This document shows, piece by piece, positions 13,501 to 28,500 of a stretch of DNA of 64,000 bases (the first letter of the stretch is position 1; each line of letters starts with the position of its first letter). The stretch spans positions 1,382,069 to 1,446,068 of the forward strand of contig JAYKAV010000900.1 of assembly GCA_035582835.1 (NCBI GenBank). Reading direction: 5' to 3'. The notes below the pieces were generated by a model. The model was not told the DNA's origin and did not search any database. It saw only the letters and a program-made list of their open reading frames with translations. The translations under genes and the position numbers were made by a program. This DNA is from Phoebastria nigripes (taxonomy: Eukaryota > Chordata > Aves > Procellariiformes > Diomedeidae).

Positions 13501-16500
13501 GTTTGCACCTATGCTTCTGGAAAAACAAGCAAAGTAATTGTTGTTGATAAAATACTAGGAGGAAGTATTCAGTTGAGAGGCTTGAGAACAGATACCATGA
13601 AACAAGACCAGATTTGTAAGATCACACCCCAAAATGAATTTAAGATAAAAATACAAACTGTTAGCCAATTTAGAAGTAAACCTGGATGAGTTTCTTAGAA
13701 ATTGATCAGAGCAAACCCATAGTTTTGGGTCTTTTCTTTCTGTCTCATTTGAAATTTAACATGATTTGGTGATTTAATCTTGGTTTGACTGTCAGATCTA
13801 GCTGAATTGGCGAACACATCAAAGTCCATGAAATAAAGGTTCCAGAATTCACCATCTTCTACCCTGAATAAAACCTGTCAAGTCTCATACAGCTTCCACC
13901 CAAAGCACATCTCAAACACATTCCTCCATGTGTAACTCTTGGCAAGCTTTTGTCTCTGGATCTCTTTAAGATGTCTGCTCTCTTGTTATGATCAATTTCC
14001 ACTGTGTCTCCACAAAACGTTTTTCTTTTTGCTGAATTTCAAATAAACCAAAAAGATCTATTAATGGAAAGTGTTCCATTTTTTTTTCCTCCTTGCCAGC
14101 ATCATAACTTCCATAGAGAATGACACTGGTTTTCCAGCTCTTCATGGTGTATGGAACAGCTAGACATAAACTCCCATATAAGGAAGAAAATAAATACTTG
14201 ATTCTGAACCTGAAATACAAAAGATAGGCTTTCAGGAAGCAATCAGAGCACATGCACAGGAATTAAAATCTAGGTGGCTATAAGTTCAGCAACTGAACTC
14301 ATGACATTACAGAGTTTCCAGCTATCTAGCTATGGGTCTCACCGTTGGTACTTACTCACTGCCTGTCAACATTGGAGTAAAGAGTCTAAAGCCTTTGAAA
14401 ACTTGGCTTATGCACACTGAGAAGGCCTTAAAACTACACTTCCAGAAGTAACAGAGGTCATCAAGAATTATAATGTTGGCAAAGAAATTACTGAAAGTAA
14501 CGTGGACTGGTTGAATTTGTACATGTCTAATGAAGCTGACAGAACATTTTTATATGGCAGATTGAGCAGGGATTGTGCTTTCTAAGGATAAAGGATCCTC
14601 ACCTGACCTTCTTCTCAGCTAGAATGGATAATAACATTCATCGCAAAGTTCAATACTCTGTTCTTTTGTAATGCTCTCTTCAAAGTATTCTGAGTTCCTC
14701 TCCCACAGAAAAAAATCATAAGAAATTTAATTACCTTCTTTCTTGCCTGGATGCTTTCCTTTTCAGAGTGGAATCTATTGCAGATGACTACAGAACACTG
14801 AAATACAGCACACCAGAGCACGTGTTAAAAATACCACTCACTACTCCATCTTGCAAAGAGGTTCTCAGATTGCCATTTTACCCTCATGCCTCAGTGTATC
14901 CTGTAATGACTGCAGCTCTACATTCTATACAGAAGGTGTAGCTTAAACTCGGATTCACCTGTAGCCTGCACAGCAGGCTCCAATGCCAACAGACTTTTAA
15001 TTTTATTTTTAATGCTTTATCAGGGTAAATAAGTAGTTATTCCTCTCTTTGTATCCCTTCCTGTAGTATATACTTTTTTCTTCGTTATGCGTAAGTGGTA
15101 GAAATGAAGATCTTTTTGAGACATGTAAAGAGTTTATCACTGTTGACCACAATTCCTAGGGAGAAAACTTTTGTCTCTCAGGGCTTCATTACAAGATTTT
15201 ATCACTTCCCCTAGACAGACTAAGTTCAGCAGTGAATTTCTTGCCCCTCTGTTGCTTTCTCTCCTGAATTACCTTCGCAATTCTAGAGAATCATATAGGA
15301 TTTTCATCAATAACAAAAAAGAAACAGCCTTTGCTGTATTCTGTTAGAGATGTTTTTTTTCCTGGTGATTTTGGGCCACCAAAAACTCAAGATAATTGTA
15401 TAATGTTTCAGTTTAATATATTTAATAACAATAATTTCACTATAACAAAGATCAAGCTGGTTTCACTAATCCTTCCCTTCCACCACCACCACCACAGTTG
15501 GGAAATTTTTTTATGTTTCCCCAATCAATTTGCTCAGTAGCACTAGCCAAAGAAACAGCACAAGAATATGTTCCTATATAGATACCACCTTCTGTTGTGG
15601 TTTAACCCCTGCCTCACCAGCAAGTAGGCTGGAGGGTCACAAGCAGCTGGGAAGGGACACAGCTGGGACAGCTGACCTCAACAGACTCGCTGGTGGGGCA
15701 GTGTAAGAAACAGAGAAGGCCTTGACACTGTGTAAGCACTGCTCAGCAATAACTAAAACATTGTGTGTTATCAACAGTGTTTTGGTCACAAATCCATAGT
15801 ACCATACACACTGGTATGAAGAAAATGAACTCTATCCCAGCCAAAACCAGTACAGCTTCCAAGTAGCCTGAAATGTAGGTGATATTAGGCTGGGTAGTTG
15901 AGCAAAAACTTATTGAAGCTGGAGGGATAACAATGGTTTTCATCCAAGTTAAATGTAATAAGCACTTAAACTTATCTATCAATAAGAAAGTTGAAGCATA
16001 AAAACTCTGTCCAGAAAACAAACTTATGTAAGCTTTAGCTCTATCTGAATAGGAAGGTTTGATGAAGGCTACATGCAAATACAGTATTGTTTGATGGTAC
16101 TGGCTATGAGAGAGAGATTGAGAAGCACTCTCACTCACACACAGAAGCACTGTTGGAAGAGTGAAGGAAGCACCAGAGAAATATTTATAAATACTTTTTA
16201 AGCTAGGATTAAAGATGAGAGCAGCTTCTGAGTATAGCATTTACTAGTAAGAGGCTTGTATCTGTAAAGAGAAAGCTGTCACATGTTTGATTCTACTGTG
16301 GTCAGGATACGAACAAGGAGTTTTCACACTCCCTTTTAATAAATAAGGTTATACTATAAAGTACTTTAATCTATCATCAGTTTCAGTTCTGTACCTCAAA
16401 TAACAGTGAATTAGAAGGAAAGGACTAAACCTAATAATCTTTGATGATCTTCCATTCATGCAATCAGGGTGCTACCTATTTTGACTGAGGTTGAAAGTCC

Positions 16501-19500
16501 TTCATCCTTTATGGCCAGGCTAACTGGCCTGCAATCTAATGCAAGTAATTCCCAGAAAACTTAATCTCATGATCAGAACTCAGTCTAAATGAAAGTACTT
16601 TCGCAATTCAAGAAGGTATCTGGTACAATTCTTTCAGACTGTAAGATCTTGATTAGATAAGTGTCTTCCTTTGTACCTGGAAAGAGCCTCACCGTATAAA
16701 ATAAATACAAACCCACATAGTTTTACTGACAGTGGACTCTACCCCGATCTTTCCTTTGTAAGTAGGGGATTCCACCAAAGACTTCTGGAAAGAAATATCT
16801 ATGCTTGATCTTGCTGAGCTGGACTTTTGATAGTGGATGCTTCTAATGAGCAGTGAGAAAATATCTGCTTCATCTGTATAGTAAGAGTGCAGACAGTAAT
16901 CAATAATACAATATTAGAAGTAGTTTGGAGTTTTATTTAATCTGCAGTAATTTCTTTATAGTATTTTAGACATAGCATAACTAGCTTTGGGGTTTGGATT
17001 AGAGGATTGGATCATTCTACAAAACTACACTTTACCACCCCTTCCTTCCCTGAGATATTGTCTATTTCTGCCTAGCATTATTTAAGATGTAAAAGGAAAG
17101 ACTTATAATTTGAGAAATGGATGCAAACAGATTCCTTGGGGTACAACCTGAATAGATTTGTTTTCTATTAAAAGGTTTAATAGAACCCCCCATGGCAGGG
17201 GGGTTGGGCTAGATGATCTTCAAAGGTCCTTTCCAACCCAAACCATTCTATGATTCTATGATTAATTTTCATGTCACCCTCACTCCCAAAAGTGGATCTC
17301 AACATGTTATTTCTTTTCAGTTTTAACTCCCTGACCAGACTGTTTCCACATCCAAGACTATTTTTGAAATTTAGAGGGGTATCATTTTTACATAAAGGTT
17401 TTAATTTTCATGTCAAGTTTTAGCTCCTCTGTCAGCACAGGAACTTTCTTCATGTCTTCCATCTATGGAAATTTAGCACGCAGCACTCTTATCACTCATT
17501 CTCTCAAGTTGTTGTCCTGTGTGTACATACAACTGCTAAACGTTTGATGAGAAACACAAAATGTTCTCACATTCATAATCCTCACACTGAAGTGTAAACA
17601 TGTGCCTTGTGCAGTCTGCACAGAAAACATGATCAATCATCCTCAATGCAGATCATCAGTGCATAACCAGCTATCTCAGGAAGGAAAGTGAACAACTGCC
17701 TATGGCTACATCTCCACTGGGATGGTTAGGATACCTAGATGGCAGGCTGTGCTGAGAAACATATCTGCTTCGTTGAGATGAAATCTTAATTTATACTTTA
17801 AAACTGATGCCTGGGAAGCACAAAGGGATTTTTTTTTTTAAATTAAAAATCACAATTTAAAATAGGAGCAGCCAGTCTCCTGGTTTATAGTGTGCTTGGT
17901 TTATAGCTAGGCCACTCCCTGCTGGTATTTTATGCTTAAGAATTAACAATGCACTTCAGATGTAGTTGTAGCTGAAAATGGCTGATCCCCTATCATGTTA
18001 ATTCTGTGATGTTTCATGCCAGCTCCAACAAAATTTACTGCTCTAACATCTAGAGGTATCCAGCATAAATTCTGAGGTCTGTCTTGTAGCTTTATCACAT
18101 CCCACATGTTTCACCATTTAGCTACTTTTTTGCTATAGTGAATTTTATTTTATTCCCTGCACCAGCACATACTGCTTTGTGGCAGGGGGTTATTTTCTTT
18201 TTATAGAGGTGGCCAGTAGCAATTCTGAAAGATGGACAGAAAGAGAAGTATCTTCATAATACTGCTTAAAACAGGAGAACAAGATGGAAGAGGACCATTT
18301 ATTTTGGGGGATGTAACTCCAAAGTCTCATAGCTTTAATCTTTTGTTTTCCCAGAGCCAGAGAATTTTTTCCCTAAAAAAATGAAGACATCAAAGCATGC
18401 CAGCATGGAAAAACACAATTCTACTATATCATTATTAAAATATTATTATTATATTGCGTTCTAAGGACACATTTCCCTCATACTGTGAAAGTATTTGCAT
18501 ATTAGAATCTCCATTTTTAAGTGATCAAAACAAAGTAAAACATAAAAAATGTCATTGCACTGCACTCTCAATTTCCTCTTTCCTCGTAACAAATCCCTCC
18601 TGGAAACAGATGAGAGAAAAGACAAAGCAGATGTGCCACGTTATGTGTTGTTACATAAAAAGAGTGTTTCAGAGGATCTCAGAGCAAAGGCACTGGTCTG
18701 GCACTTGTTTTCTTTGCAGTCATGAAATATTCCTTATAATTTGCATCCTTAGTAGTAACTTACTTGAAAGGTATAAATGCTGCTATTGTAGTTACAGGAA
18801 TATTCTACCAAAAGGAAAAGACAACTAATGACAAGCAAGTTGTGCCTGATTGCTCTTGTTAGAGTAAAGGAATGGTATTTTTAATACAGAATTACAGGCA
18901 AGAGTACAGTTTTGCTACAGAATTTTAATTTCATATTGACTAATCAGCTTTTTTTGCCAGGAGCAACCATCCAGCAGTACTCAGCTATTGGAGAAAATAT
19001 ACAGATTTAAACCTCAAAACTGTGTGTCCTGCAGAACTTCTAAGATAATAGCCATCAGTCCAAATGAAACACAAAATAAAAATTGTAGTCCTTTCATTGT
19101 ACCAAAAGTACAACCTGGATAATGCATACATGCACATGAATCCTGTATATTTAAAATCTATTCTTTTTTATTAAAACATCAAAATCTTCAAGATAATATT
19201 GACTAATATTCTGAAGAGGAGACCTTCATGTGTTATGTCTCTTCCAGCAACCGCTTCCTTTTGTGAGACAGAAGAAGGGAAAAAGATGGAAAAAGGATGG
19301 AAGACGGAAACCTTTTTTGACGGTATTGGGAATGCTTTCAATCCAATCGCTGTCCTAAGGCAGTGTAACATAAATTTAAATTTATTTGCTCTGACTGTAT
19401 CTAATTGCTTCCAGCTATGGTCTGAGGGAAAACAGAAAGGGCTATGTGAAGGGCATAACTTCTGTCCAGAAAAGACTGATATCTGTTAAGACTAATTATT

Positions 19501-22500
19501 TAATATCTTTATTTTTTTTCCCTGTACAATAAATATCAAAACAAAGAATTTAGTATAAGTTGGTCACAAAGTCCAGATACAATAATTAATATGATTTTAT
19601 TTGTCCACATTAGCATCGTCTCAAGATATACTGTTATCTTGTGAGAAGATCGCCTTCACCATCAACTTAAATATTTATGAGTGCATCTTTATATNATCTG
19701 TGTTACTTCTCAGGAAATTCTTTCCTTTTTAGTGAGGAAAAATTAGCCTATGACAAAAATTTTCATTCTCTGCGGGTAAGGTATTTCCATTGCCTATTGA
19801 ATTATGCAATATATTTACAGAGTTCAAGAAAACCAAAGGTGGATGGTAATGCAGTCTTTACATTTAACTCCAGATTTATCTGTGAGTTTACTGAATGGAA
19901 AAGAGGTAGGATGAGATGACCAGTTCTGATATAATTACAGGCACGTCAGAGCAATCCCCTCAAAACGCTGCTATGCTCAGGATGTCAATAGCAACGGACA
20001 TTTCACAGGATCAGATCTTGTGAAATGGGAGCTTCATGCCCAGAAATGCTGCATGCCAACTTTATCACTGAAACAAGCTTTGATTTAAAAGCATAGAGGC
20101 TTTGGGGTTAGATAGTGTATATAAAGCTAGGGAGGTCTGCAGCTTCCTTGAGGTAAGAGTAGCTGTAATTTGAGGCAACATGCACACAGGTAGTCCTCAT
20201 GTAGTTACAATTTTTGTATTTTTAATGATCACAAGCAGTACACAAAACGCACTAGCAGGTCAAACATCATGTGGCGTGGTTGCCCCATAATACAAACATC
20301 TGAGCAGCAGTCATGAGAACCTGCCTCAGGCCTATGCATGTCTTGCATTATTGCACCTAGCTTCAGAAATTTTCATAGACAGACCTATGCTGCATCGTAG
20401 CAAGGAAATTGGTTCATGGGCAAGTAGTACAGCATGGAAAGTTTTAGCATGAGAAGCAATGCAGAAAGGGGTGCCATGGGGCTGAGCTTTCCTACGTGTG
20501 CTAATCCACTGAAGCATAACCTGATATTTAAATTCCTAATCTCCAGTGGAACAAGAACATAAGTGCTTGCCTTAACTTTTTGAGTAATGCACATTTTGGA
20601 ATAGGTATCTCTTTGGTGCAGATAACAATTTCTGTTCTAGGTTCACTGTGATCTCTCTTATGTGTTTAACGTCCCAGTATTCCCACGCAAGATTCTGATT
20701 TTGATAAACTGACACTCTCCTTGTACATTTTCTGGTGAAAATTTTGTCAGAAGAGTCAGTTCTAATTTCACAGTTTTTTTCCTTATTTCAATCTGGATCA
20801 GATACCAGAAGTAATCAGAATAACAAGAATCACTGTTCCAACAGCCTAATGTGATTGTATCTGAATGACAGAAAAAAAACCCACAAGTAAAGCAGTAGCA
20901 AAATATCTTTCTTTGGTCCCTGATTTTGGATCATTGGGAGGTTTTACTTATATTTCCTAAAGAATTAAAAGTTTAGCAGTCAATACCCTGAGTAACTTCA
21001 ATTCTCATCGACTTCAGTAGGAGCTGAATTAATGTAGTTGTTGCCTGGAGTCCCATCTCTGAGATTCTTATGCAGCTGACATTGTTGAATCCTGCAAAGT
21101 TTATGGGTAATTATTTCTTGAGTTCTGAAATTTGCCAACCACAAAGCAAAGAGGATTGTATTTTGAATCAGTTATTTCTACTGAATGCAGTATCAGTTCG
21201 AGATCTAAAAAAACCTCTTTGTCTCCCTCTTCTTATCTTTGGAAGAGGAAAAGAAAAGTGATGCAAGGATTGTTTCTTTACTACTATGTAATTAAGTTTA
21301 GTTTCATGAAGTTACAAAATGGCAAAGCCGCATGAAAATTTCTCTGTTCTAGTTTTTGAAACAGAAGTATGGCTTGTTAACAGAGGTATGATATCTTCCT
21401 CTTTAAACTATTCTGAACCTTATAGATTAGTCACTTTTCTACAGCTGGAGTCACTGAATTGTTAGGTCTCAAACTAACCTTGGGGGGAAGGTGGAGCCAT
21501 GTGTTTAACAGGTGTGTTATTTATGGTTTTAAGGCTACTGCAATGTTATTACTGATGTTCACGTAGATGGCAGGCATATTCACGTTCTATCCCAAACTAC
21601 CTAGGGACCCACCTAGGTTGGCTAGTCACAGCAAGTTGAGCATTTAGTCACTGAAACAGATACCATTTCATACAGTGTCATAATTTTCCACTCAAGCGGC
21701 ACGGTGACTGCTAACACACAAATGTCCGACCATAATACCCAAAGATTTAGCTGGCACAGGAAAACAATTGGGCCAGGGACTATTGTAGTATATGCTAAAG
21801 CCTTGGATGGAAAGTCAAGTTACCCTATTAGTCTTCCAATCTCAAAGATGATACTTGGTCTATCACAATGCCAATGTGCCAGTCAGTGTTATTCTAAGGT
21901 CATGTCTGAAACTAGCTATTGGTATGACACAGCTAGATTCTACTCTTCCAAATACTCTTTTCTCTTTCCCTCTCACCCACACATTGAAATATAAAAAGAG
22001 AATGGTTGAGAATTTGCTTGGACCCATGGACTTAAACTAGGACAGAATAGACTAGCTTTATAAAAAAGCTGGACCGGTATCAGTAATGTTCCAAAAGTCA
22101 GGTATGTGCTGTTGGCTCAGCCACACTACCTCCAGTCTAAGGGACAAGAGACCTCAAACCTGCAGTCCCATTTTTGTGGCCTATCAGAGGTTTCCAGTCT
22201 GGTCTAAGATGGTGCTCCCAGCTCCACATGTGTTATACCTGCAATTATAGCAAACAGGCACTACAGTTTAGCTGCTGAAAGGAGTAATTTAGACCGTTAG
22301 CCAAGTGGGACAGCTTGATATCTTTTTCTCAGGCTGNGCTTCAATGGGTTATATCTTATTGCCTAAAAAGTTTGGTGGATAATTAGTAAAACTCCACACC
22401 TCCATTACAGTGGTGCCATATGTCTTTTAACAGTTTTCTAACCATTTGGTGTGTGCAAATGTTTGCAAATAAAAGAGGCTAACGTTACCTGTTTTGCTTT

Positions 22501-25500
22501 GGCTTTTAGCAGCAGAAGAAACAGAATTCTTCTTCTTCCAGATCCAGGATCGTGATGACAGGGGAATACTTTCTTCAGAATAGGAATATTGGTCTAAGTA
22601 AAAGTGAAAAAAAAAAAAAACCAAAACCAAAAAACAGTAACAGAAAAAAGCCCACCAAATCACATATTCTGAAAAAGTAATTCTTATTCCAGTGGTTAGT
22701 GGAGCTTTTTGTTAAAAAAATAAAAAAACAAACCAAAACAAAATATTCAGTTAATATGCATAGTACAGCTAGCAATGCATCCAGGACAATTTAGGAAAGA
22801 TCACCAGGAACTCCTATTTGTCATATGTTATAGTAAAAGGAGAAAGTCACACTCTCTAGTATTTAAGGTAGATTATGAAAAGAAAATCTCCATAGAGACA
22901 GATTAAGATCAGTCATTTTATTCTGATAGAACGTGTTCATGATCTGCATATGGTCAAGAGAAAAATTAGTGTTGTAACCTCACATAGACCTTTTACGTCT
23001 CTGGGCCAGTTTTAATATAACAACTCAGTATTCAGCCCACAGTGTGGGATGTTTTACATAGAGTATTGCCAGCTACAGCATTAATTAATTTAATGCCTTT
23101 CAGATGAAAAAAATCACTACAGAAATTCTTAGGATATTAGGGATTAAGAGTCATCTCACAGATGTATAGGGTTGCTCCTCCGGAGATTTCCTGCACAGCA
23201 AATTCTATTGAATCTTGGTACTTTAATGCTAACTGCAGTACCAATGTTGTATGCTAAGTGTCATATAAGATACAGGGAAACAGCTAAAACAGTCCTGTGC
23301 TCTCAAAATCAGAGCGAGCTTTCCTTGGCTTCTGGTTACACTTAGAGCCAATCCAGATGAGCTCTGATAGTGGGGCTCTGAGTGTCTCTGTAAATCATCA
23401 GATATGTAATTCATTCAAATTGCAAGTTTTGCAAGCGTGTTACATGGCTGGGAACTGCTGGAACACAAAGCACAGCTTATTCTACTGAGAAGTGCTCCAG
23501 ACATCAAAGAAAGGATGCTGTAAAGGGGTGGAGAAATCAGCCAGGTTTGTATGATATCTTTCCTTGACTCTGCAAATGCAGTATTTAAATCAATAATGCA
23601 CACAGTAAAATCATTCATGCCTCTCACTGTATGAGTATGATAAACCCCACACAGATTAATTTCTCTACGCAATAAACAGACATTCCAAGGCTATGGCAGA
23701 AAAAGAAGATGGAAAAGCAAGAATATCTTTGTGTCTGTTTCTTGTTAATAGTATTAAACAGTCATTGTTGTGTCTTACTGTATGACCCATTGTATGTCAA
23801 GGTATAGAATACTGCAATTTCATCAAAATGGCAAAATAGTGGACTGACTTTTAGCATTCACAGAAATTTCTCAAAGCTCGCCAGGGCAGGAATTTGTTGA
23901 AATCTGTGATTTGTGAGAAGCAGTTGGGGCAAATTAACTTGGTGCTAGGTCTGGGACCTACCCCTATGTTGTGAGTAATACCTTTAATTTTACCCANTCG
24001 TTTTTAGGGAGGTAGCAGTATCTCACAAAGAAGGTTGTCTGCAATGACAGAAGAATACATATAATATATAAAACAAAGGTTCTTTTAATAACTTTCTATA
24101 GAGAGCTGTCTGAGAGTAAGCTTCTTTATTGCTCCTTGTTACAGGACTGTTCTACCAATGCACAGACTCTCTGCTATTCAGTATTATCCATAACGCAAGT
24201 GCATACACTAGGCTTTCTTATAAAAGCACCAACGGGCTGAATGGAGCCTGTCCCACCCTCTGTGCTCTGATGCAAGACAAGAAAGGGCAGTGAGAGAGAG
24301 GACTTTCAGGGTTGCTGGGAGCGTCTTTAAAGTATGGTTCAGTAGAAGAGCCGTAGTGAAAGAGAAGACGACTGCTTCTTTGACTTGGGGAGATGTACAG
24401 AGTGTTTCCCCCTTTATTATATGGAAAATGAGGTATGAGACTTGATGTGGATAAAGAATAACTGTTCTCCCAAAGCCCTGAATAAATGGGCACTGATAAT
24501 CAAGACCACATTGTTTCTCTTTGTTGCTTCCAAAAAAGTGGAAATTGACATTTTTATTGCTGCTGCTGATCACTCATACAAGTAGCCAAGTAACAGAATG
24601 TAGTTGCAATATTCAGCATAGCTGGGTGGTTGGAAATGGGCCTTTTGGTGCCTCTTCTCTTGTTTGTGGACGGAATAGAAGCTGCTTCTCCTATTTACCT
24701 ACAGGCTGTATGGTCTTAGTAGTCTGGTCCTTCTTTCTCATGGAGCATTGCATCACATTGGTATCAGCTCGTTCTATGATATTTAAGCCTGCATTTATAG
24801 CAATGATTGTTGTTATATGAATTCACCCTTCGTATTGTTAATACAAAGATTCATCCTCTGAGAAGGATGTCTTTTAGAACTCCATCCCATCCCCTGAAAG
24901 TAACTTAACAATGAACTCTGACAGTATTTTACAGGTAGAGGTTTGTTTACATTGTCACAATCTACAACTCAGATTTTTTTCAGATGAAAATGCATTATGC
25001 AAACTTCTTCTTACTCATTCTGGTCAAACCACATTTTTTTCTCTAACATTCTCAGGTTACACTGCCTTAAGCAACAGCCTTGCCCAATGGCATTGCCTAA
25101 CAGAGTTGACAATCAACGGTGTTGTTTAACTTGTTATTCTTAACTTCTGGTGTAAGAGAAGGTTACACAGTCAGTCAGTTGACTTCTCCCTTTAACCTTA
25201 AAAATCCTTAATTATCCTGATATAGTACATTGGCATGAAGAAGAACATATACAGAAGTTATCAACTAATAAGTTGCCGATTTGGAACAAAACTTTGATGT
25301 CAACAGTTAATATTACATCTTGTTATCACAGGCAGCAAGGATTTTTCTTGCTGTATTTTGTCAATGTTATCACCATTTTCCTCTTGAAAATCAAAGTAAA
25401 GGCACATATTTCATACTATAAGCCACAGACATACTAGAGCAAAGACGAGAATCTAGATTTAACTTTCCTTGGAAAATGATGTGTGTTTGTATGTTTATTT

Positions 25501-28500
25501 ATAGACATAGCTATTCCATTCATATTGGGTAGACTCGATATTCCATGGTATTCCCAGTCTTTGCTCATTCATTAGTCAGCTGCCTGAGAATACAAACAGA
25601 TCACAATGCCCCACTAATGGAGTGCTATTCATCTTTAAATCAGCCATGGCAATCTTCCTTTAATTTTAATCTTTAGTAATGCATTTAAATTTTAAACATA
25701 ATGCTTGAGAAGTATATTTGACATCTGAGAAAAAATTACTTTTACTAATATGTGTGGGAAAGGTTCAAATATGTTCATTAATATTAGGTAAGAGCAGACT
25801 GTTCCCTCATGATTTATGGACAAGATCTGCAAGTTGCATAGAAAAAGCCACAAACCTTCCTCATCTTTCCCTCACACAGCTTTTCAGCAGCCTGCTCCCT
25901 AAGGTGGGGCAAGACAAACTGTCCTGCTTTTATTACAGGCTTTGCGTAACTGTTCCTTTATTCTTTAATTACACACCCTTGAAAAGCACTCACANAATCT
26001 GGCCTTCTGTTTTCACTTATCTAAACCCCTAAATGCATATGCAGTAAAAGTCTCAAACTAAAATGACTGTAGATGCTGAATATTTTAATTTTTGAGGCCC
26101 AACCTTGGTTACCTGCTAGCCCCCAAATATGGCCACCTCAGGGTGTGTATCAAAAAAAAATGAAGTTTGAACACTCACAATAGTATCTTGTAAGAGATAT
26201 TCTATATAACAAAAACGATTTTAAGAGTACAGATGCAATTTAATGACAAGTTTAAGATGTCACAGCTAGGATACATGCTATCTCTGTGGAAAATCTAGTA
26301 GGTAAACCACAAAATTTGGCAAGATACACTTTTTATCCTTTTGTTGTGACATATTGTTCTCTTCTTTGAGGCAGAATCCTCTGGTAAAATAATTTGCCTT
26401 GTAAATGATTTTTTTCAGCAAACAGGAGTAAAGATTTCAGGGAAGAAATAAGTAGCAGGGACAGGAGAATTTGAGCAAAGGTCTAAGCTTTCAAAAAAAT
26501 ACTCTTAAATAAAATACATCATAGAAAAGAAAGTAGGACTAACTACCCATTTTTTATCACTTATCTAATATCTTGTTAAATGTCCTTTTAGTTAGCATTA
26601 AGTTTTTTGCTTAAAGTCCAACTGAAACTCCTTCCCCTTAAATTTAAGTTAATTGCTTCTTGTCCTACAACCAAATTGAAGACTTTTGAAGACTTCTGAA
26701 CTCATTCTTCTGAGAAAGAACGTAAAGATTCTTATTAGACCGCCAAACCCACTTTTCAGTCTTTCACCAGAAACCACTTTCATTAGCCCTTTGACCATTC
26801 CCTTGTACAATGTTTCCTGATAATTTTCTTACATTGTATTTCTTGAAATGACATGCCTAAAGGGAGACACCATACATAAACATGAGCACACATGGTCACT
26901 TGCTGCGGCTGAAATAATACTCAATGACTTGTTGAGGTGTGGAAACTCAATCCTGTTTTTCTAAAAATTCACAAAATATTTGTAAATCCCAGAGTGGCTT
27001 TACTTAGAAGACCTTCATTTATCACACTTTTCTAAATGTTTATGAAGACATGACTTTCCAACTAGTCACTAGCATTTGAACATAGGTTTTCCTAGGTTAG
27101 CAAGACAGCTTTTGAAAAATAATTAGCTGTATTCAAAACTATTCTCATTCACCTGTGGATCTTTTTGCCACGTAAACAACTTAGCTTTTTTAGTATGTCT
27201 TTCATGTCAGTGGGTTCTTTTTTCCCTTGATTTTCCTTGACAGCTGAGAAGCTTAAAAATAGACGGTTATCGTCTTCACACTTTTCACTCAGCTTGTTTG
27301 ATGTAATAGTGGCCTGGCTCCACCCTTCCACTCTCAACAACTGTGTGCCGTAATATAATATGCATGAACAATTTTTTTTTACTAAATAAACATTATGTCC
27401 TAAAAAATTACCTTCATCCATTGTAATCGGTCTGTTTCTCAGGGCCAGTGTTTCCTCAGAGGGGAGAGTTAACTTCTGGTATTTTCTGACAGTCTCCCAC
27501 ACTGTGTACATAAATATTTAATCTGTAAAAATGCAAGAGCTTCCCTAGGCAACAAGATACCTGCAGAAAGTAAAATCGGAGATCAGGTTTCTCCTCACTG
27601 TTTCCTGTGGCTAGCAATGTCTGTTTTGCCAGGAGACCAAAACTTACTAGATGAAACTCAAAGCTGTAGAAGACTTAACTACAACTGAAAAAAAATACAG
27701 GCAGATGTTATATACCTGAAATCACAAATACTTACAAGATTTGAAGGGTTTTCAGCAGAATATTTTACAAATGTCCACAGTTCCTTGTTTCAGCTGAAAG
27801 AATGTGAAATATGATACTCTTGCTACATTTCCAGTAGTGGTGAAACTGGTAAAGATATAAGGGGTTTTATGCAATTTCAGCCCTAATTTCACATAAACAG
27901 AGTTATTAAATGCTTCCACATGAAACTGTTATTACATTAGAGCAAAGTTTGCCCTGCTTTGGAGGACTGCTTCATGGAAGTGTATTGCCATCTCCCTTCC
28001 CTGCTAATTAAAGGTAAAAAACCACATTTACCATTGCCAATACCATTATGCTGAGACTGGTCTCAGCAAATGAAACACGCAGATTGTTTTGAACGGTAGG
28101 TCAAATATGCTGTTCTCTTGGAATAAATCCAGGCACACAACTTGTGATATATACCTATATTAATACAAACAATACAGCAGCAGGAACTGGGAGAAGCAAG
28201 TACTACTCAGCAGCTGCAAAGGCAAATACAAAATAAACTGTTTGCAGGCTGGTGTGATCCAGCTTAGGCAGGTGAGACCAGTGGCTCAGGATTTGTACTT
28301 CACTGCTATCGATCTGCACCCCACACTTATGTCAAAAAGAATTAAAAACAGGAGCTTGCCTTTACATTGTAGTTCCAAAAGGAAGGCTTTTGGTATCACT
28401 AACTCAACAAGTAGTTTCACTGTGGGTTTATTGAAGGCAGCTTCATTGGGAATCTTCCAAATAATCCACAACTAATTAATTTTTATGCCTAGTTTCTCTA

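Noticed and set aside
15743..16240. 165-codon minus-strand open frame
   Set aside because: It partly overlaps the solo LTR, has no recognised domain and no splice support.
18454..18828. 124-codon plus-strand open frame
   Set aside because: Cys-rich random composition, no splice or start support.
27153..27340. Open segment after the 27412 exon with a CAG/GTGAAT donor
   Set aside because: Used as an exon after 27412 it meets a TGA in the required phase, and its own open frame leaves a phase that does not fit the next candidate. Kept only as a possible alternative.
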